From Actinomycetospora sp. TBRC 11914 (GTDB lineage: Bacteria > Actinomycetota > Actinomycetes > Mycobacteriales > Pseudonocardiaceae), in NCBI RefSeq assembly GCF_012933465.1, contig NZ_JABBND010000011.1, positions 150,686 through 214,685 on the forward strand: DNA of 64,000 nt. The letters are read 5' to 3'. The translations under genes were made by a program, and so were the position numbers. Within the stretch, counting starts at the first letter, position 1, and every line of letters begins with the position of its first letter. Below the pieces are notes generated by a model. The model was not told where the DNA came from. It searched no databases and saw only the letters and a list, made by a program, of their open reading frames with translations. Below, piece after piece: positions 7,116-14,841 of this stretch.

Positions 7116-9056
7116 ATGCCGCAGTCCGACAGCATCGGTTCCGCCGACGGCGAGGTCGACGACGCCACCCTGCGCAGCGCCATGGAGGACGCCAACCTCC
7201 CGAGCCTGCAGGCGACGCTCGTGCACCTGACGGGCGACCGGAGCTGGATCGAGGGCGAGTACCGCCCGCGGCCGGGGCCGCCCCTCGACGACAACGACTC
7301 CTCGGGCCTGCCACCCGAGCGCCAGACCGAGATCCGCGACGCCGCGCTCGACGCGGTCCGACGGTACCGGGCAGGAGCGCTCGTTCCGTCGGCGCTCACG
7401 CCCGACCAGGTCGCCGAGATCCTCGAGATCACGCTGGGCGAGGAGGTCCCCCCGGAGTACGGGCCTCTTCTCGCCGAGGAACTCGGTGTCCGGAGCAGGG
7501 ACGTCGAGCTCCCCCCCGCGCCGGCGGCGGAAGACTTCTCGGTCCTCGTGATCGGCTCCGGTCTGTCCGGTCTCTGTGCCGCGATCAAGCTCCAGCAGGC
7601 CGGCATCGCCTATCAGGTGATCGAGAAGAACCCCACCGTCGGCGGCACCTGGCACGAGAACGTCTACCCGGGTTGTGGTGTGGACACCCCGAGCCACCTC
7701 TACAGCTTCTCCTTCGACATGAACGTCGGTTGGGACCGCTACTTCGCCAAGCGGGGGCAGGTCTCGGAGTATCTCGAGCGCCTCGCCGACGACCATGACG
7801 TCCGCAAGCACATCCGGTTCTCCACCGAGGTCGAACGGGCGGACTGGGACGACGAGGCCTCGCGATGGGTCGTGGGTGTCGTCGAGGGCGGGCGCCGGGA
7901 GACGATCACCGCGAACGCGGTCATCAGCGCCGTCGGTCAGGTCAACCGGCCGTCGTTCCCGCCGATCGACGGCGTCGAGGCCACGGGCGAGACCGTGTTC
8001 GCCGGACCGGCCATGCACACTGCCGCGTGGGACCCCTCCGTCGAGCTGGCGGGCAAACGTGTGGCGGTGATCGGCACCGGCGCGAGCTCGATGCAGCTCG
8101 TCCCCCGGATCGTCGATGAGGCCGAACAGGTCGTGGTCTTCCAGCGCTCGAAGCAGTGGGCCCTGCCGCACCCCAAGTACACGTCCGAGGTCCCCGCCGG
8201 CGTCAAGCTCCTCATGGCCGAGGTGCCGTTCTACGCCCACTGGTACCGGCTGCGGCCGTTCTGGAACTTCGGGGACCGCCTGCACCCCTCCTTGCAGATC
8301 GATCCGGAGTGGGAGCATCCCGAGCGGTCGGTCAACGCCGCGAACGACAAGCACCGCAAGTTCCTGACCAAGTACATCTCGTCCGAGCTCGGCGACCGCC
8401 AGGACCTCCTCGACGCCTGCCTGCCCGACTACCCGCCGTACGGGAAGCGCCCGCTGATCGACAACGGGTGGTACCGCACGATGACCCGCGACGACGTCGA
8501 ACTCGTCACCGAGAGCGTGGCCCGCCTCGAGGCGGACCGGGTGGTGACGGCCTCCGGGGCCGAGTACCCGGTCGACGTCGTCGTCTTCGCCACCGGCTTC
8601 CGGATCCTGCAGTTCCTGGCGCCGATGGAGATCCACGGCCGCTCCGGCCGCACACTGCGCGAGACCTGGGGCACCGACGACGCCCGCGCCTACCTCGGCG
8701 TGACCGTTCCCGACTTCCCCAACCTGTTCATGCTCAACGGTCCGAACACGTTCGCCGGGCACGGCGGGAGCGCCATCATCGCCACCGAGTTCCAGACCCG
8801 GTACGCGATGCAGCTCATCGGCCGCCTGATGCAGCCGGACACGGCCGCGGTGGAGGTGCGCGAGGACGTCTTCTGGGACTACAACCGCGAGCTCGACGCC
8901 GCGCTCGACCGGACGATCTGGTCACACCGCGGCATGACGAACTACTTCCGCAACGACGCGGGGCGCATCGTCGTGTCGAGCCCGTGGAAGTACGTCGACT
9001 ACTGGCAGCGGACCCTGGCGGCCGATCCGGACGAGTACCGGGTCGACGCGACCTGA
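7116..9056 (+). CDS. Flavin-dependent Baeyer-Villiger monooxygenase
   Basis: 646 residues. A first Rossmann motif GSGLSG lies at about 147-152, and VGGTWHENVYPGCGVDTPSHLYSFSF follows in typical BVMO style. The fingerprint F-x-G-x3-H-T-x2-W is seen as FAGPAMHTAAWD near 295-306, and a second Rossmann motif GTGASS near 320. An N-terminal extension of about 140 residues matches the size of 4-hydroxyacetophenone monooxygenase rather than cyclohexanone monooxygenase. Such enzymes insert oxygen next to a ketone using NADPH and FAD. The substrate cannot be read from the sequence. It is a stand-alone gene with its own inverted-repeat site upstream. Confidence 0.92.
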   Translation: MPQSDSIGSADGEVDDATLRSAMEDANLPSLQATLVHLTGDRSWIEGEYRPRPGPPLDDNDSSGLPPERQTEIRDAALDAVRRYRAGALVPSALTPDQVAEILEITLGEEVPPEYGPLLAEELGVRSRDVELPPAPAAEDFSVLVIGSGLSGLCAAIKLQQAGIAYQVIEKNPTVGGTWHENVYPGCGVDTPSHLYSFSFDMNVGWDRYFAKRGQVSEYLERLADDHDVRKHIRFSTEVERADWDDEASRWVVGVVEGGRRETITANAVISAVGQVNRPSFPPIDGVEATGETVFAGPAMHTAAWDPSVELAGKRVAVIGTGASSMQLVPRIVDEAEQVVVFQRSKQWALPHPKYTSEVPAGVKLLMAEVPFYAHWYRLRPFWNFGDRLHPSLQIDPEWEHPERSVNAANDKHRKFLTKYISSELGDRQDLLDACLPDYPPYGKRPLIDNGWYRTMTRDDVELVTESVARLEADRVVTASGAEYPVDVVVFATGFRILQFLAPMEIHGRSGRTLRETWGTDDARAYLGVTVPDFPNLFMLNGPNTFAGHGGSAIIATEFQTRYAMQLIGRLMQPDTAAVEVREDVFWDYNRELDAALDRTIWSHRGMTNYFRNDAGRIVVSSPWKYVDYWQRTLAADPDEYRVDAT

Positions 9057-9178
9057 GCCCGGGAGCGGGGTGTATCCCCGACGACGACCCGAGGGACGTC
9101 GATCCGATCGTCGCCGGCTCCGACGACACCCTCGGCACTCCCGTGGCCGGCGGTGGACGATCACTCCGCGACGGGCCC

Positions 9179-9451
9179 TCAGCTGCCCACGAGGAAGAGC
9201 ACGACGACCATGGCGGCCACGACCAGGCACCAGGCCTCGAAGAGCCCGCGCAACACCCGCGGCGCCGTCCTGAGCTCCATGAACTCCAGCCCGACGTAGC
9301 GGGCCTTGACCAGGGCGATCACGAGGACGATCACCGCGCCCGCCTGACCGAGGGCCGCGTGGTCGTGTCCGACGAGGACCGACACGATCGTCGCGATGAC
9401 GAGGCCGGCCCACACCAGGGCGAGGCGGTCCTTGAGGAGTGCCGCAGTCAT
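9179..9451 (-). CDS. Cytochrome c oxidase subunit IV-like protein (NorF-like), second copy
   Basis: A 90-residue three-helix protein. LVIALVKARYVGLEFMELRTAPRVLRGLFEAW is the subunit IV core and matches the paralogues at 1252 and 10662. Its ATG follows the stop of the subunit III-like gene by one base (TGACATG), so the pair is coupled. Nothing follows in the same operon; the 120-base gap to the monooxygenase end holds only a weak CGGGG-TGTAT-CCCCG hairpin at about 9067. Its role is as for the first copy: partner of a NorE-like subunit, function unproven. Confidence 0.8.
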   Translation of the reverse strand: MTAALLKDRLALVWAGLVIATIVSVLVGHDHAALGQAGAVIVLVIALVKARYVGLEFMELRTAPRVLRGLFEAWCLVVAAMVVVLFLVGS

Positions 9452-9452
9452 G

Positions 9453-10073
9453 TCAGGCCACCAGGTAGAAGAGGGCGAACAGAACGATCCAGAGCAGGTC
9501 CACCATGTGCCAGAAGCTCGCCGCGTTCTCGACGGTGCGCCCGAGATCGGGGCTCGGAACGGGACGTCGCACGGCTGACCGGGCGATCGCGAGACCGCCG
9601 AGTCCGATGAGGACGTGGGTCAGGTGGATGCCGGTCAGGACGAAGTAGTACAGGAAGAAGTCGTTGCTCGACGGCGCGTGACCTTCGCCGATGACGATGC
9701 TGTACTCGGTGACCTTGAGCGCGAGGAACACGACACCGCCCGCGGCGGCGGCGACCAGCAGACGGCCGGCGAACGCCCGACGACCCGCACGGACCCTGCG
9801 GACCGCCAGGGCGACGAGCAGCGAGCTCGTCAGGAGAACGATCGTGTCGACGAGTCCGAGGGGGACCTCGAGCTGCGTCCTGGAGGCCGCGAACACCTGG
9901 GGTTGCCCGATGCGCACGACGAGGAAGACGCCGAAGAACGCGGCGAACACGGCCATGTCGGAGAGGACCAGGATCCAGATGCCAGCCTCACCCGGGACCC
10001 GGCCGCGGGACCGTGGGCGTCGCCCGCGGTCGGTGTCGGACTCCGTGACGGTCGCGGTTGACGTGTCGACCAC
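9453..10073 (-). CDS. Heme-copper oxidase subunit III-like protein (NorE-like), second copy
   Basis: 206 residues: a polar N-terminus rich in Thr/Asp/Arg, then five helices with PGEAGIWILVLSDMAVFAAFFGVFL, KVTEYSIVIGEGHAPSSNDFF, YYFVLTGIHLTHVLIGL and SFWHMVDLLWIVLFALFYLVA. These are diagnostic subunit III blocks. It has its own upstream region with two operator-like elements, at 10107-10120 and 10135-10152, so it appears to be transcribed separately from the operon that ends at 10195. Whether it forms an oxidase with subunits encoded elsewhere cannot be told. Confidence 0.85.
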   Translation of the reverse strand: MVDTSTATVTESDTDRGRRPRSRGRVPGEAGIWILVLSDMAVFAAFFGVFLVVRIGQPQVFAASRTQLEVPLGLVDTIVLLTSSLLVALAVRRVRAGRRAFAGRLLVAAAAGGVVFLALKVTEYSIVIGEGHAPSSNDFFLYYFVLTGIHLTHVLIGLGGLAIARSAVRRPVPSPDLGRTVENAASFWHMVDLLWIVLFALFYLVA

Positions 10074-10106
10074 GGATGCGCCCCCTCGTCGCCGGCGACG
10101 CTGCCC

Positions 10107-10120
10107 GGAACGGACGTTCC
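10107..10120. promoter_or_regulatory. GGAACG-GA-CGTTCC palindrome
   Basis: Perfect 6-bp arms flank a 2-base centre, 34 bases upstream of the start at 10073. It fits the GAACG-NN-CGTTC consensus seen elsewhere in the first 27 kb. Confidence 0.5.
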
Positions 10121-10134
10121 TGCGTCATCAATTA

Positions 10135-10152
10135 TGAGCCTTGGTGTCTCAA
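10135..10152. promoter_or_regulatory. TTGAGAC-N5-GGCTCA site, minus orientation
   Basis: Read on the minus strand this is TTGAGACACCAAGGCTCA. It matches TTGAGACGGCTGGGCTCA at 7048-7065 at all positions outside the five-base centre. The arms TGAG/CTCA are nine bases apart. It lies about 60 bases upstream of the NorE-like gene starting at 10073. Confidence 0.55.
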
Positions 10153-10194
10153 TATATGGTCGGGCGTTCCCCACGGTCAACGGCGCCCGGCGTG

Positions 10195-10662
10195 TCAGGA
10201 CGTGATCGTCAGGGAGATCTCGAGGTACTCCGCGACGCGGCGGGCGTCCTCGACGGAGTCGATGCCGGCCACGATCTCCTCGGCGGAAGGCCAGGTCCGC
10301 GGTCGATCGGCGTGCTCGTCGACGGGGACCCCGAGCGTGACCCAGCGGGCGTAGACGGTGTCCGCGAGCGCCACGTACAGGGCAGCGGCACTGACGGGGA
10401 GGGCGAAGTGCGGGTGCAGCGCCTCGTACGTGGCCGCACCACGGACGGCCGTCTCCCGGATCTGACGGCTCGTCGCGGCGATGAGGAGGTGGTTCTCGAG
10501 CCGATACCCGAGCTGTCGCAGTCGACTTCGTCCCTGCGACACCTGCAGGGTGTCGAGTCGGACCCCCGCGGGAGGCGGGCCGGCCCCTTCCAGCAGGTCC
10601 GCGACACCGACCCGCCCCGGACCACCCGGCGTCGCCGGCTCCCCCGACGGCCGCCACCTCAT
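10195..10662 (-). CDS. Hypothetical 155-residue soluble protein
   Basis: The ATG at 10662 overlaps the stop of the subunit IV-like gene (TGATG), so this is the last gene of the long minus-strand operon. The frame is open further upstream only as an antisense artefact. The protein looks soluble and partly helical, with LRQLGYRLENHLLIAATSRQIRETAVRGAATYEALHPHFALPVSAAALYVALADTVYARWV. No family was recognised and no cofactor motif is visible. There is no counterpart next to the other two subunit III/IV pairs. The coupling argues for a role together with the NorE/NorF-like pair. Confidence 0.6.
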   Translation of the reverse strand: MRWRPSGEPATPGGPGRVGVADLLEGAGPPPAGVRLDTLQVSQGRSRLRQLGYRLENHLLIAATSRQIRETAVRGAATYEALHPHFALPVSAAALYVALADTVYARWVTLGVPVDEHADRPRTWPSAEEIVAGIDSVEDARRVAEYLEISLTITS

Positions 10663-10943
10663 CAGAGCATCACCAGCGACATGACGACCAGCAGGGCGCA
10701 GACGCCCACGCACCAGCTCTCGAAGGCGGTCCGCAGGGGGCGCGGCGCGTCGCGGAGCTCCATGAAGTAGAGCCCCACGAAACGCAGTTTCACGAACGCC
10801 ACGACGAGCACGACCGCGCCGGCGATCCGCACGCTGGCGATGCCGTGGTCGCCGCCGACCCACCATGACAGCAGGGTGAACGCGACGAGTGCGATCCAGA
10901 CGTAGGAGACCGGCCCGCGGACGAGGGCGACCGCTCGGGTCAT
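10662..10943 (-). CDS. Cytochrome c oxidase subunit IV-like protein (NorF-like), third copy
   Basis: 93 residues with three helices; VVLVVAFVKLRFVGLYFMELRDAPRPLRTAFESW is the family core. It starts six bases after the stop of the subunit III-like gene and shares its own stop with the start of the next gene (TGATG). Being inside the eight-gene operon ties it to the AveC-like, amine-oxidase-like and CrtI-like genes upstream. Function is inferred only from pairing with subunit III. Confidence 0.8.
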   Translation of the reverse strand: MTRAVALVRGPVSYVWIALVAFTLLSWWVGGDHGIASVRIAGAVVLVVAFVKLRFVGLYFMELRDAPRPLRTAFESWCVGVCALLVVMSLVML

Positions 10944-10949
10944 GTCAGC

Positions 10950-11567
10950 TCACCTCACCAGGTAGATCAGGGGGAACAGCACGATCCAGAGGAAATCGAC
11001 CATGTGCCAGAAGCAGGCTCCGCCCTCGAGGTAGGCGAACCGCTGCGCGCTGAGCGCCGGCTTGCGCGCCTGGAGGAAGCACCAACCGAGGACGCCCATG
11101 CCGATCAGGAGGTGGAAGAAGTGCATCCCGGTCAGTGCGTAGTAGTACACCCAGAACTCGTTCGTCTGGACGACCTGACCGGCGGCGATGTGTCCGCCCC
11201 ACTCGATCACCTTGCTGATCGCGAAACCGAGGCCGCACGCGAGGCCTCCCGCGAACGCGATCGGGCCCAGTGGTCTGAGTCCCGCCCGGACCGCCCGGAC
11301 GCCGATGACCACGAAGAGGGAACTGGCCAGCAGCAGGAGGGTGTCGACCGCCCCGAAACCGACCGCCAGCTGCTGCTGGCCGACCGAATAGAGGTCGGGG
11401 TGTTGGCTGTGGGAGTACAGCCAGATCACGAACAGGAAGGTGAAGGCGACCGTCTCCCCGCCGATGAACACCCAGATCCCGGCTTCGCCCGGTATCCGGG
11501 GCCGTGCCGGGTCCGGCATCGCGGGCCGTGCGGACTCGACCCCCCGTGACGTCTCGACCGTGCTCAT
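10950..11567 (-). CDS. Heme-copper oxidase subunit III-like protein (NorE-like), third copy
   Basis: 205 residues with IPGEAGIWVFIGGETVAFTFLFVIW, KVIEWGGHIAAGQVVQTNEFWVYYYALTGMHFFHLLIGM and CFWHMVDFLWIVLFPLIYLVR, all diagnostic of the subunit III/NorE family. The ATG at 11567 overlaps the upstream stop as ATGA. It is one of three such proteins in 11 kb, an unusual density given that no catalytic oxidase subunit is encoded here. Confidence 0.85.
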   Translation of the reverse strand: MSTVETSRGVESARPAMPDPARPRIPGEAGIWVFIGGETVAFTFLFVIWLYSHSQHPDLYSVGQQQLAVGFGAVDTLLLLASSLFVVIGVRAVRAGLRPLGPIAFAGGLACGLGFAISKVIEWGGHIAAGQVVQTNEFWVYYYALTGMHFFHLLIGMGVLGWCFLQARKPALSAQRFAYLEGGACFWHMVDFLWIVLFPLIYLVR

Positions 11568-12379
11568 GACTGCGCCAGCGGCGTCAGCACCGCGTCCTCC
11601 GGCTCGTCGTGCTGCAGCGTCTCCCCGGTGTGGCCGAGGTCCAGCGCGGTCACCTCACGCTCCTCGTGCGAGATCGCCCGCAACAGCAGGACGATCGTCA
11701 CGATGAACCAGCAGAGATAGATGGTGAGGGGGAGGTACCACGCCATCAGACCGTTCCAGGCGAATGCCCCGATCTTGAAGAACGGTATCCATCCGGCGGG
11801 GAACCACATGATCGATATCCAGATGTTCAGGTATCCGTACCACCGCGGGAAAATGGTCTCCTCGCGGTGGTCCCGGAGCACGCAGACACCGAGGCAGGCC
11901 ACCTGCACGCACGCCGAACTGATGATTCCCAGGAACATCAGCCACGACATGTCGTTGAGCATCTGGACCAGCTTCGGGTCCCACTCGTCCAGCCGGTAGA
12001 GCGCCGTCTGCCAGATCGCGAAGGGCAGGAGGAACTCGACGCACAACAGCCCGCCCGAAACGAGCGACGCGTTGGCCAGCACCGACCGAGGCCCCTCGAT
12101 GCGGCGCATCTGGGTGGCGATCACCGAGCTGAACGGCACGAGGAGGGAACAGGAGAACAGGCTGATGACGAGGCCGAGCCGGATCGCGTTGGTGTCCTCG
12201 CCGAACTTCGCGACGAGTTGCTGGGCCGACATCGCCGGGCTCGGCGGTGGGACGAACCGACAGAGGAACACGAACGCGAGCAGCCAGGTGAAGATCATCA
12301 CGGGTCCGGCCCAGACGCACAGCCGTTGCGCACGGGTGTTCAACCGGTTCTTCACGGTCGCATCGACCGGGTTCGTCAC
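11564..12379 (-). CDS. Membrane protein with PPPSP motif, paralogue of 1535-2290
   Basis: 271 residues from a GTG at 12379 that overlaps the upstream stop (GTGA). The same block order as at 1535 is visible: CRFVPPPSPAMSAQQLVAKF, SVIATQMRRIEG, WQTALYR, LNDMSWLMFLGI, FPRWYGYLNIWISIMWFPAGWIPFFK and AWNGLMAWYLP. It has about seven transmembrane helices. The conserved Pro-rich loop after helix 1 and the FPRW(F/Y)G(W/Y) block are probably functional. No characterised family was recognised. Occurrence in both copies of the NorQ/NorD/AveC module suggests it is a core component of that system. Confidence 0.75.
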   Translation of the reverse strand: MTNPVDATVKNRLNTRAQRLCVWAGPVMIFTWLLAFVFLCRFVPPPSPAMSAQQLVAKFGEDTNAIRLGLVISLFSCSLLVPFSSVIATQMRRIEGPRSVLANASLVSGGLLCVEFLLPFAIWQTALYRLDEWDPKLVQMLNDMSWLMFLGIISSACVQVACLGVCVLRDHREETIFPRWYGYLNIWISIMWFPAGWIPFFKIGAFAWNGLMAWYLPLTIYLCWFIVTIVLLLRAISHEEREVTALDLGHTGETLQHDEPEDAVLTPLAQS

Positions 12380-13953
12380 CGCGCCACCTCGTGCTTCATC
12401 GCCTCGCGGGCCGCATTGCGGCCGCACCATCCGTTGACCGTCCCGCCCGGGTGGGAGCCGGCGCCGGCGAGGTAGAGCCCCTCGACCGGCGTCGTGTACC
12501 GCCCCAACCCTCGCGCCGGCCGATTGGCGCCCAGGCGCATCGGGGTCATGTCGACGTGGAAGTAGCACCCACGAGGAGTCCCGAAGTAGTCCTCGAAGTC
12601 CTGGGGGCTGTGGACGACCCGGCCGATCTCGGCGTCGAGGCCGTCGAGGAACCGTTCCGCCGACTTCACGATGGACTGCGTGTAGGTGTCCTTCTGGCTC
12701 TCCCACCCCCCGGGCAGGTCGACCGGCACGTTCGAGTGCAGGTAGAGGACGTCCTGCCCCTCCGGCGCGATGGTCGGGTCCGCCGCGGACAGGACGGCCA
12801 TGTAGACCGGCGGCGGCTCGACCGGTTCGCCACGCTTGAGGGCCTTGAGCTGGGCCATGTGGTCCTCGAGCGTGCCGGTCATGAACGTGGTCTTCCGGAT
12901 GTCCACGTCGTCGTGCCGCCGTGCCTCCGCCTTGGGGTAGGTGACCGGTCCGCCCACCGCGACGTCGATCTTGAACGCCGCGGTGTTCACCGAGTTGGCA
13001 GGGATCATGTCGACGAGGTTGCGCGTGTTGCGGTCCAGGACGCCGGGTTCCAGGAGGCGCCCCAGCGCGATCTGCGGCGCGCAGTTGGCGAGGACACCCT
13101 CACGCGCCCGGATCCGCGTCCCGTCCTCCAGCTCCACCCCGGTGGCCCGCGCGCCCTCGACGGTGATGCGCCGGACGCGGGAGTTCAGTCGGATCTCCCC
13201 GCCGTGGCTCGCGATCTTCGAGGCGAAGGCCCGCATCAGTCCGGACATGCCGCCCCGCGGACGGAGGACACCGCGCTTGCGGTGGACCGCGTGGTAGGCC
13301 ATCAGGTAGACCCCGGTGCCCTCGGCGTCGGCCGGGCCGATCATCGAGGTCCAGTAGCCCCACAGCCCGCGCACGGCGTCGGACTCGAACGTCTCGGAGA
13401 TCATCTCGAAGACGTTCAGGGTGAGCATCTTCGTCAGCAGGGCCCGGGTCTTCCGGTCCGGGGCCATCTTCATCAGGATCTTCGCCCAGTCCAGCCTGCT
13501 CGTCGCCGAGGGATGCTGCGGCACGAGCCGGTCGACGACGTCCATGATCAGGTCGAGGACCGGACGGATGTCCTCGTAGGTCCGGGCGTCGCGCGGGGAG
13601 AAGCGGCGGATCTCCTCGAGGGCCCGGTCGAAGCGGTGGAAGAGCAGGAGGGTCTCGCCGTCCTCGTCCATCCAGCCGTAGGGCGCTTCGAGCGGGACGG
13701 GGTCGTACCCGTGGGAGCGCAGGCCCAACTCCTCCGTCAGCGGGGTCTGCGCCATGAGCATGTCGTCCATGGCCCCGACCGACAGCAGGTGCCCGGGGGC
13801 CTCGGGCACCCAGGGCAGGCTGGCGGACAGCCCTCCGACGTGCGGGAGCTGGTCGACCAGCAGGACCGAACGACCCTGTTCTCCGAGGGTGCACCCGGCG
13901 GACAGGCCGTTGTGGCCGGCGCCGACGATGACGTAGTCCCAGGACTCGCTCAC
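12376..13953 (-). CDS. FAD-dependent oxidoreductase, phytoene-desaturase (CrtI)/PYROXD2-like
   Basis: 525 residues from GTG 13953, preceded by GGAGGG. The N-terminal dinucleotide motif is YVIVGAGHNGLSAG, followed by VGGLSASL. The C-terminal FAD-closing motif is YLAGAGSHPGGTVNGWCGRNAA. These are hallmarks of the CrtI/carotenoid isomerase-like superfamily; the wording resembles the PYROXD2-type subgroup rather than a true phytoene desaturase. No carotenoid genes are nearby. It probably carries out a dehydrogenation or isomerisation on a hydrophobic substrate processed with the neighbouring membrane proteins; the substrate is unknown. Confidence 0.85.
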   Translation of the reverse strand: MSESWDYVIVGAGHNGLSAGCTLGEQGRSVLLVDQLPHVGGLSASLPWVPEAPGHLLSVGAMDDMLMAQTPLTEELGLRSHGYDPVPLEAPYGWMDEDGETLLLFHRFDRALEEIRRFSPRDARTYEDIRPVLDLIMDVVDRLVPQHPSATSRLDWAKILMKMAPDRKTRALLTKMLTLNVFEMISETFESDAVRGLWGYWTSMIGPADAEGTGVYLMAYHAVHRKRGVLRPRGGMSGLMRAFASKIASHGGEIRLNSRVRRITVEGARATGVELEDGTRIRAREGVLANCAPQIALGRLLEPGVLDRNTRNLVDMIPANSVNTAAFKIDVAVGGPVTYPKAEARRHDDVDIRKTTFMTGTLEDHMAQLKALKRGEPVEPPPVYMAVLSAADPTIAPEGQDVLYLHSNVPVDLPGGWESQKDTYTQSIVKSAERFLDGLDAEIGRVVHSPQDFEDYFGTPRGCYFHVDMTPMRLGANRPARGLGRYTTPVEGLYLAGAGSHPGGTVNGWCGRNAAREAMKHEVAR

Positions 13954-13984
13954 GGCGTCCCTCCTCTCGTGGTGACGTTGCCGC

Positions 13985-14812
13985 TCAGACGCCCTGGACC
14001 TCGCGCGCCGGCGTCGGCGACACGGGCTCCTCCACGGCGGGGTCATCGGTCGGCCGAGCACCGCGGAGACCGATGCGGAACAGCAGGTCGATGAGGTACA
14101 GGCCGACGACGATGCTGACGGCACCTCCGATCCAGCGGACCGGGGTCGGGACGTCGGCGTTCTGCGTGCCGAAGTACGGCATGGCCGCGACCCAGGAGGC
14201 CATGTAGGCCGCCCAGGGCACCATAAGCAGCAGCAGCATGCGGGGGCCGGAGAAGAACGACCACCCGCGGACGATGACCACGCTCGCCAGCAGCGAACCG
14301 AGGCTGTTGATCACCAGCCAGTTCAGCGGGAACCCGCCGACCTCGAACGGCTGATCGCCGTAGTAGGTGTACAGGTGCGACGCCAGCGTGGGCATCTCGA
14401 TGAGGACGTCGACGACCATCACCCCGAGCAGGCTGAGCCACATGGTGCGCCGCGTGACCCCGGCACGGAGCAGGAGGACGTCGACGAAGGTCAGCGCGCC
14501 GAAGAACAACGCATAGGCCAGGCACACCCACAGCGGGATGGGCCGGTCGAACATCGTGTAGACCGTCCACCCGTCCACCGGGAAGAAGCAGAACCCCAGG
14601 ATGTCGACCGGCGATTCGTTGAGGCAGCACACGAAGCCGCCGGCGATCACCAGGACGCCGACGGGGCTACCGGTGCGCCGCCAGTACACGAGGGCCCCCA
14701 CGAGGGAGACCACGACGAGCGCGCCGACGATGATCGTCATCACCAGCTGCACGGTCGGCGGGGTGGTCATGTCCCACGGCGGGGTGGGCAGGGTCGGGGT
14801 GAAGGTCGACAT
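13985..14812 (-). CDS. Multi-pass membrane protein, divergent AveC-like relative
   Basis: 275 residues, ATG 14812 with GAGGAG upstream, about seven helices. Overall similarity to the AveC-like proteins at 5150 and 16215 is low, but the same landmarks occur in order. NESPVDILG is comparable to QDP/QEP, DRPIPLW follows, then a membrane D-x3-E (DVLIE), a Tyr-rich YTYYGDQ and a FPLNW block comparable to FPLHE/FPLYE. I infer a third, diverged member of the same fold. It lies between two flavoprotein genes in the operon. The C-terminus is polar and variable. Confidence 0.6.
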   Translation of the reverse strand: MSTFTPTLPTPPWDMTTPPTVQLVMTIIVGALVVVSLVGALVYWRRTGSPVGVLVIAGGFVCCLNESPVDILGFCFFPVDGWTVYTMFDRPIPLWVCLAYALFFGALTFVDVLLLRAGVTRRTMWLSLLGVMVVDVLIEMPTLASHLYTYYGDQPFEVGGFPLNWLVINSLGSLLASVVIVRGWSFFSGPRMLLLLMVPWAAYMASWVAAMPYFGTQNADVPTPVRWIGGAVSIVVGLYLIDLLFRIGLRGARPTDDPAVEEPVSPTPAREVQGV

Positions 14813-14841
14813 CTCGGCTCCTCGGCGAGCGGATCGGCGGG

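Noticed and set aside
665..11567. Idea that the window encodes a complete cytochrome oxidase or nitric oxide reductase
   Set aside because: Only subunit III/IV-like and NorQ/NorD-like genes are present; no protein with the heme-copper catalytic His pattern was found.
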